This document shows positions 59,131 through 64,000 of a stretch of 64,000 nucleotides of DNA, piece by piece. Both the position numbers and the translations under genes were made by a program. The DNA is from JAZTYK01 sp045636925. Lineage in GTDB: Bacteria; Bacillota; Clostridia; Oscillospirales; Butyricicoccaceae. The notes under the pieces are model-generated. The model did no database searches and was not told the origin of the DNA. It saw only the letters and a program-made list of their open reading frames with translations. Each line of letters opens with the position of its first letter. The stretch's first letter is position 1. The DNA is taken from assembly GCA_045636925.1 (NCBI GenBank), contig JAZTYK010000025.1, positions 22,897 through 86,896 of the forward strand. Direction: 5' to 3'.

Positions 59131-60510
59131 TCAATTCTCTTGGGTTAATTCGTTGACTCGATCTTTAAAAAACCGTCCCCGGATCATAAAGTTGGGGAAC
59201 TGGTCAAAAGATGCACAAGCGGGGCTGAACAGCACCACATCCCCCTGCTCCGCCAGCTTGGCAGCCGCCTTCACCGTATCGGTCAGGTTGTCAAAGCGAT
59301 GGATATCGGGCTTGCCGGGTGCATAATCGGGAGCCGCCTTCACGGCCGCCTCGATCTTATCCGCCGTAACACCGCACAAAAGCAGATGCTTGACCTTGCC
59401 GGGAACGGCTGCGCCCAGCTCGTCAAAGGGGATCTTTTTATCATACCCGCCGGCGATCAGCAGCAGCGGCTGGTCAAAGCTGGCAAGACCTGCCAGAGTG
59501 CGGCTGGGGCTGCTGCCGATGGAGTCATTGTACCACCGCACGCCGCCCACTTCACGGACGAACTCGATGCGGTGCTCCACACCGGCAAACTCTCTGGCTA
59601 CCTGTGCCATCACCGTATGGGGTACTTCCTCATCCAGCGCAGCCATGGCCGCCAGATAATTTTCTACGTTGTGCACGCCGGGGATGCGGATATCCTTTGC
59701 CGCCACCACCGGCTGACCACTGAGGCACAGCACGCCGTCCAGTAAGGCAGCGCCTTCGGTTGTGCCGTTCTGTCTGGAGAACCGACGCACTTTGCCGGGC
59801 GCGGTATCACGCAGTGCCCAGGAATCTTCATTGTCACGGTTCAGCACCACAATGCCGTTTTCATCCTGATGGCGGAACAGATTGCATTTTGCCTCGATAT
59901 ACTCCTCCATGCCACGATGCCAGTCCAGATGATTGGGGGACAGATTGGTGATGACAGCCACAGCCGGAGACTGCTGCATGCTCATCAGCTGGAACGAAGA
60001 CAGCTCCAGCACCACACGGTCACTTGCCTGCATCTTGCCTGCCTGATCCAGCAGCGGGGTGCCGATGTTGCCGCCCACCCAAACATGTTTGCCTGCCGCG
60101 CGCAGCATTTCGGCGATCACTGATGTGGTGGTGGTCTTTCCGTCAGAGCCGGTAACGGCAATGATGGGGCAGGGACACACCTTAAAAAAGACCTCCATCT
60201 CGCTGGTGATCTCAGCACCGGCCTGCTTTGCCTGCACCAGTGCAGGCACGTCGGGACGCATGCCGGGGGTGCGGAACACCACATCGGCCTCCACGCCTTC
60301 CAGATATTGCTCGCCCAGCACCAGCTGAATGCCCAGCGCTTCCAATTCACCGGCCAGTTCGCCCAGCTGCTCCCGGGTCTTTTTATCCCGGGCGGTGATG
60401 ACAGCACCACTGCCGGACAGCAATTTCAGCAGCGGCACATTGGACACACCGATGCCCATTACCGTCACGCGCTTGCCCTGCAGGGATACCAGATATTCCT
60501 GTAAAGTCAT
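59131..60510 (-). CDS. murD: UDP-N-acetylmuramoylalanine-D-glutamate ligase
   Basis: 459 residues. Adds D-Glu to UDP-MurNAc-L-Ala in peptidoglycan synthesis. VTGSDGKTTTTSVIAEML is the ATP loop, NLSPNHLDWHRGMEEYIEAK the Mur central block, and DNDSIGSSPSRT-like WYNDSIGSSPSRTLAG with GGYDKKIPFDEL are the MurD C-terminal marks. AGGAGG precedes the start. Unusually not in a dcw cluster but heading a peptidase operon. Confidence 0.95.
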   Translation of the reverse strand: MTLQEYLVSLQGKRVTVMGIGVSNVPLLKLLSGSGAVITARDKKTREQLGELAGELEALGIQLVLGEQYLEGVEADVVFRTPGMRPDVPALVQAKQAGAEITSEMEVFFKVCPCPIIAVTGSDGKTTTTSVIAEMLRAAGKHVWVGGNIGTPLLDQAGKMQASDRVVLELSSFQLMSMQQSPAVAVITNLSPNHLDWHRGMEEYIEAKCNLFRHQDENGIVVLNRDNEDSWALRDTAPGKVRRFSRQNGTTEGAALLDGVLCLSGQPVVAAKDIRIPGVHNVENYLAAMAALDEEVPHTVMAQVAREFAGVEHRIEFVREVGGVRWYNDSIGSSPSRTLAGLASFDQPLLLIAGGYDKKIPFDELGAAVPGKVKHLLLCGVTADKIEAAVKAAPDYAPGKPDIHRFDNLTDTVKAAAKLAEQGDVVLFSPACASFDQFPNFMIRGRFFKDRVNELTQEN

Positions 60511-60550
60511 AGACAGCTTCCTCCTAAATGGATTCTTCTCTTAACTGATA

Positions 60551-60579
60551 ATTATACACTGTTTTCGCGCCGATAACAA
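60551..60579 (-). promoter_or_regulatory. Promoter of the murD-M42-ruvC operon
   Basis: Minus strand TTGTTA (60574-60579), 17 bases, consensus TATAAT (60551-60556). Confidence 0.78.
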
Positions 60580-60626
60580 CCCCAAAACCTTGAAAACACC
60601 CCTTTGTTCTGCTTGCTGCGCAACAG

Positions 60627-60658
60627 AAAACCGGGACCCCCACTGGGATCCCGGTTTT
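60627..60658 (-). terminator. Terminator of the methionine gamma-lyase-like gene
   Basis: Minus strand AAAACCGGGATCCC / GGGGTCCCGGTTTT stem, about 45 bases after the stop. Confidence 0.75.
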
Positions 60659-60701
60659 ATCATTGTCTAAGCAAAAGACTGTTCTATAAAAATGACGGAA
60701 A

Positions 60702-61898
60702 TCAGATCAGAGCCAGAGCCTGCTCCAGATCGGCGATCAGATCGTCCACGTCCTCAATGCCGATGGACAGACGCACCTGGCCGTCGAAGATCTCAGAAGC
60801 ATGACGCTCTTCGGGCGTCATATCAAAGTGGCTCATGGAGGGAGAATGCTGGATCAGAGAGTCCACGTTGCCCAGACTGGTAGCCAGGGTAAAGACCTTC
60901 ACATTGTTCATCACAACACGTACTGCGTCCATGCCGCCCTTGATATCCACACTCATCATGCCGCCAAAGCCGCCGTGCATCTGCTTTTTGGCGATCTCAT
61001 GGGTGGGATGGCTGGGCAGACCGGGATAGTACACGCGGTCGACCTTGGGATGGTTTTCCAGATACTGTGCCACTTTCATGGCATTTTCGCAATGACGCTC
61101 CATGCGCACGCCCAGGGTCTTCATACCCTGCATCAGCTGCCATGCGGCAAAGGGATCCAGCACGGCGCCGAAGCACTGCAGATAAGGCATGCGGCAGCGG
61201 TCGATGCGCTCCTTGGAACCGGCGATGACACCGGCGGTGACGGTGCCGTGGCCACACAAATACTTGGTGGCAGAATGCACTACCATATCAGCGCCCAGAT
61301 CCAGGGGATTCTGCAGATAGGGAGAAGCAAAGGTGCCGTCGACGATCAGGGTGACACCTTCATGAGAATGTACTACCTTTGCAATTTCTTCGATGTCGCT
61401 GACCTTCAGGGTGGGGTTGGCAGGGGTTTCCACATACACCAGAGAGGTGTTGGGCTGGATGGCCTTTGCCACTTCTTCTACCTTGGAGGTATCTACACGC
61501 GTGTAAGTAATGCCCAGATTGGTGAGCACTTTTGCAAACAGCGCATAGGAGCAACCGTAGATGACGTCGCCGAACACCACATGGTCGCCGGCTTTGACCA
61601 CGCTCATTACAGCGGTAGAGATTGCGCCCAGACCGGAAGCCAGAGCCAGTGCGGCTTCTGCGTGCTCCAGATGTGCGATCTTCTTTTCCAGCTCATCGCA
61701 GTTGGGGCTGCCGAAACGGGTATAAACAAAGCCCTCGTCCACATGCTGGTTCAGATAAACGGCGCTGTCAAAGTCTTCCAGAATGTAAGTGCTGGTCTGA
61801 TAGATGGGGCTGACATGGGCCATGGCCTGGGGGGCATAGTCGCCGGTCAGTTTTGCGCGCAGCTGCTGGGCATGCAGCAGATCGGTATTGATTTTCAT
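60702..61898 (-). CDS. Methionine gamma-lyase-like PLP enzyme
   Basis: 398 residues of the Cys/Met-metabolism family. The PLP Lys is in HSATKYLCGHGT, the cofactor Tyr/Gly in VYTRFGSPN, and ASGLGAIS the phosphate loop. VIYGCSYALF has Tyr-Gly-Cys at the position where methionine gamma-lyases carry their specific Cys, which favours MGL (methionine to methanethiol, 2-oxobutyrate and ammonia) over cystathionine lyases. AAAGGAG before the start. Divergent from a PucR-type regulator. Confidence 0.85.
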   Translation of the reverse strand: MKINTDLLHAQQLRAKLTGDYAPQAMAHVSPIYQTSTYILEDFDSAVYLNQHVDEGFVYTRFGSPNCDELEKKIAHLEHAEAALALASGLGAISTAVMSVVKAGDHVVFGDVIYGCSYALFAKVLTNLGITYTRVDTSKVEEVAKAIQPNTSLVYVETPANPTLKVSDIEEIAKVVHSHEGVTLIVDGTFASPYLQNPLDLGADMVVHSATKYLCGHGTVTAGVIAGSKERIDRCRMPYLQCFGAVLDPFAAWQLMQGMKTLGVRMERHCENAMKVAQYLENHPKVDRVYYPGLPSHPTHEIAKKQMHGGFGGMMSVDIKGGMDAVRVVMNNVKVFTLATSLGNVDSLIQHSPSMSHFDMTPEERHASEIFDGQVRLSIGIEDVDDLIADLEQALALI

Positions 61899-62018
61899 AT
61901 CACAAATCTCTCCTTTACGAGTTCAATATAACTGGTTTTCTCTTTTTAGTTTATCATGTTAACCGTCCTGCAATCAACATGCAATTTGTAAGAAGATTTT
62001 ATCTTATTATCATACATA

Positions 62019-62048
62019 TTGACAAATGTTTTTTCTCTGTATTATGAT
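62019..62048 (+). promoter_or_regulatory. Promoter of the PucR-type regulator
   Basis: TTGACA (62019-62024), 18 bases, TATGAT (62043-62048). The 191-base gap to the divergent lyase gene is AT-rich and should also hold that gene's promoter, for which I see only a weak candidate. Confidence 0.65.
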
Positions 62049-62089
62049 AGTGATATCATACCGGTCCGGGCTTGTCAGGAGGAATCACC

Positions 62090-63625
62090 ATGTATACAAT
62101 GCTGGATTTCATGCAGGATTTTCCAATGGAGGGGCTGCGTCTTTTAACCGCGCCTGCTGATTTTTCCGCCATTCCCATCCGATCCATTTCTGTACAGGAA
62201 ATGCCGCTGGACGCCTTTGTCCGGGAAGATGAGATCATCCTGTCTACCTTGATCGGTTGCCTGGAGGACGACCGCAAGTTTCAGCAGTTCCTGCAGGAGC
62301 TGCACGGGGCCCGGGCTGCGGCGCTGGTGGTCTCCTTCAAAGACCCGGCCTATCGTCCCAGTCCCGAGGTGCTAGCCTGTGCCGAAGCACTGGGCTTGCC
62401 GCTTTTTTCCATCCCCTGGGAACTTCGCTTTGCCGAAATCATCCAATGGATCGGGCGACAGATTCACGAAAGCAACATCGCCGGCTACAAACGCACCCAG
62501 GATCAGTTGTTTACGGCATACTTTACCATGCAGACGCTGGATGATGCCGCCCGTATCCTGGCGCAATTCTTTGACTCCCCTGTTGTCATTGCCGACAAAC
62601 ACGCCAATTTGAAAGGCAGAAGCGCAGCGCTGATCCCCGATGAATCCGCCGCCCGACAGGACATCCGCATCAATGACTTTTTGTGGGGGCACCTGTACAT
62701 CTGCCAGCCGCACCGCTGCGCTGCGCTGCTGCAGGACACGCAGCTGCTGGAAAAATACATCGCGCTGCCGCTGACGCTGTGGTTCAACAAAGAAAGCATC
62801 GAGGATATGCTGGTGCTGAAGATGAAAAACGACTTTGTGTGGGATCTGGCCAACCGGAACTACGGATCGTTTTTGGAGATGGTACGGCAAGGCACGCGTA
62901 TGGGGTTTGACCTTTCCGCTTCTCATGTATGCGTGGCACTGCGCATTTGTGCCCGTGACCCGCAGCAAGTGCTGGACGAATACTCTGCTTCGTCGGCAAA
63001 CTTGGTTTCTGCCATGGAAAGTTTGATTTTGACCGAAAGCAAGCGCCGGCAGCTGAACCTGATGTTTGCCGACCGGGGATTGCAGTTTATCCTGTACATT
63101 CCCGTAGACCCCACCCGTGCCCTGCAAACAGCAGATGGGCTGGTGGATGCTCTGGACACTGTGTTTTGCCGCCAGTACCCTCATCTGCATCTTTACTGGG
63201 GCATCAGCAATGTTTACGCTGCCCATGAAGATGCCTTTCACAAGTTGTATCAAAACGCGCAGCTTGCTCTGCGCTACTGCATGAATGCCAAGGGCACCAA
63301 GCATAGTTTCACCTACAAGGATACGCAATTTCATCAGATCATTTCGGAACTCTCCACCAATGATCAGATCAAGCAGACAGCTTTGGAGACGCTGGACCCC
63401 TTGCTGCAATATGACAAAACCTCTGCCACCGATCTGCTGCAAACACTCATCACTTTTATCCGGTGTGACGGCAATGCCAGCGAAACAGCCCGCAGCTTGC
63501 ACCTGAACCGCCAATCTCTGCTGTATCGCTTGAAAAAGATTGAGGCACTGACCAATATGTCCCTGAGCCAACGGCGGGATTTGTTTTTACTGGAATTGTT
63601 TACCCGAATCCACTCTGACTATTGA
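62090..63625 (+). CDS. PucR-family transcriptional regulator
   Basis: 511 residues from ATG 62090 (AGGAGG seven bases upstream; a TTG at 62072 overlaps the site). The N-terminal 120 residues form a PucR-like domain (IRSISVQEMPLDAFVREDEIILST), the middle is a GGDEF-like/CdaR-type ligand region, and the C-terminus is the PucR helix-turn-helix: NASETARSLHLNRQSLLYRL, KKIEALTNMSLSQRRDLFLL. Divergent orientation next to the lyase gene makes that gene its first candidate target. Confidence 0.88.
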   Translation: MYTMLDFMQDFPMEGLRLLTAPADFSAIPIRSISVQEMPLDAFVREDEIILSTLIGCLEDDRKFQQFLQELHGARAAALVVSFKDPAYRPSPEVLACAEALGLPLFSIPWELRFAEIIQWIGRQIHESNIAGYKRTQDQLFTAYFTMQTLDDAARILAQFFDSPVVIADKHANLKGRSAALIPDESAARQDIRINDFLWGHLYICQPHRCAALLQDTQLLEKYIALPLTLWFNKESIEDMLVLKMKNDFVWDLANRNYGSFLEMVRQGTRMGFDLSASHVCVALRICARDPQQVLDEYSASSANLVSAMESLILTESKRRQLNLMFADRGLQFILYIPVDPTRALQTADGLVDALDTVFCRQYPHLHLYWGISNVYAAHEDAFHKLYQNAQLALRYCMNAKGTKHSFTYKDTQFHQIISELSTNDQIKQTALETLDPLLQYDKTSATDLLQTLITFIRCDGNASETARSLHLNRQSLLYRLKKIEALTNMSLSQRRDLFLLELFTRIHSDY

Positions 63626-63644
63626 TTTGTCCCACGCAAGCCCA

Positions 63645-63673
63645 TTGACATTTGGGGTGCAATTTCATATAAT
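63645..63673 (+). promoter_or_regulatory. Consensus promoter of the RNase P RNA gene
   Basis: TTGACA, exactly 17 bases, TATAAT (63668-63673); start expected at about 63679. The only perfect consensus promoter I found in the window. Confidence 0.9.
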
Positions 63674-63678
63674 ATAGA

Positions 63679-64000
63679 GCGCAGACTGTGCAGCCGCGCG
63701 CGCAAGCGTGAGGAAAGTCCGGGCTTCGCAGAGCAGGGTGCCGGCTAACGGCCGGTGGAGGCGACTCTAAGGATAGTGCAACAGAAATAGACCGCCAGGC
63801 TTGTACCTGGTAAGGATGGAAAGGTGGGGTAAGAGCCCACCGCTGAGGCAGTAATGTCTCGGGTCCCTGTAAACCCCACCCGAAGCAAGACAAACTGAAA
63901 CTATGAGGCTGCTCGTCTCGTTTCGAAAAAGTCGCATGATGCCGCTGGCAACAGCGGACCAAGATAGATGGCTGTCTGAAAAACAGAACCCGGCTTACAG
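63679..64000 (+). ncRNA. rnpB: RNase P RNA, class A (3' end just outside window)
   Basis: The conserved core is plain: GAGGAAAGTCCGGGCTTCGCA (P4 5' strand), GCAGGGTGCCGG, AGTGCAACAGAAATAGACCG, AAGGGTGGGGTAAGAGCCCACC-like segment, and CAGAACCCGGCTTACAG at the right edge. The 5' GCGCAGACTG would pair with the missing few 3' bases. Class A layout (P6/P16-17 region present). It processes tRNA 5' ends. Confidence 0.96.

Noticed and set aside
61899..62089. SAM-type or T-box riboswitch upstream of the methionine gamma-lyase-like gene
   Set aside because: The leader is only about 100-150 bases, AT-rich, and I see no conserved riboswitch core or terminator/antiterminator pair.
1..64000. CRISPR arrays, insertion sequences or prophage genes
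   Set aside because: No regularly spaced repeats, transposase or phage structural motifs were seen on either strand.

Overview
The window looks like part of a low-redundancy Clostridia (Firmicutes) chromosome, most likely from the Oscillospiraceae/Ruminococcaceae (relatives of Faecalibacterium, Gemmiger or Subdoligranulum). The grounds are a moderately GC-rich sequence with strong AGGAGG ribosome sites, a V-type (not F-type) ATPase operon, a SCIFF ranthipeptide with its radical SAM maturase, an Agr-like two-component pair, a class A RNase P RNA, and many short transcription units closed by clear intrinsic terminators. The genus is inference. I saw no phage, insertion sequence or CRISPR array.

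Left end (1-9385, all minus strand): a surface-structure locus. Read in the direction of transcription it holds a SipW-type signal peptidase, a TasA/camelysin-like protein, an intergenic stretch with three stem-loops, a protein with an IPDTG wall-anchor motif, a second SipW-type signal peptidase, two more small secreted proteins with SipW-type or SipW-like leaders, and a giant adhesin of more than 1616 residues with InlB-type repeats that runs off the window. Divergently transcribed from it is an AgrA/AgrC-like regulator pair (9673-11660), the obvious candidate controller. This locus resembles a matrix-fibre or pilus-like system and is the most interesting part of the window.

11.7-22.2 kb: a minus operon ispE-spoIIM-serine hydrolase-amino acid racemase, then plus-strand single genes (DUF378, SDR, anion transporter, ketopantoate reductase-like), then the SCIFF precursor, its maturase and an Orn/Lys/Arg decarboxylase-family gene, and finally a free methionine sulfoxide reductase. 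22.4-31.0 kb: a complete nine-gene V-ATPase operon in the order F-I-K-E-C-G-A-B-D, with sodium-type ligands in the rotor subunit.

31-43 kb: membrane and stress functions: a zinc-ribbon membrane protein; a MarR repressor with a heterodimeric ABC exporter and a palindromic operator inside its promoter; two MATE exporters; an alpha/beta hydrolase; MsrA; a small (p)ppGpp-hydrolase-like HD protein; and an FAD oxidoreductase. 43-49 kb: a short radical SAM/SPASM protein, tRNA-Tyr and tRNA-Thr, an XRE regulator, a YbaK deacylase, a decayed YwaF gene, a Sua5-CoaE fusion and prfA. 49-60.5 kb: two small proteins, a PMCA-like calcium ATPase with a PhzF homologue, then a minus operon murD - four consecutive M42 aminopeptidase paralogues - PLP lyase-like protein - ruvC. 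Right end: a methionine gamma-lyase-like gene divergent from a PucR-type regulator, then the RNase P RNA, cut just before its 3' end.
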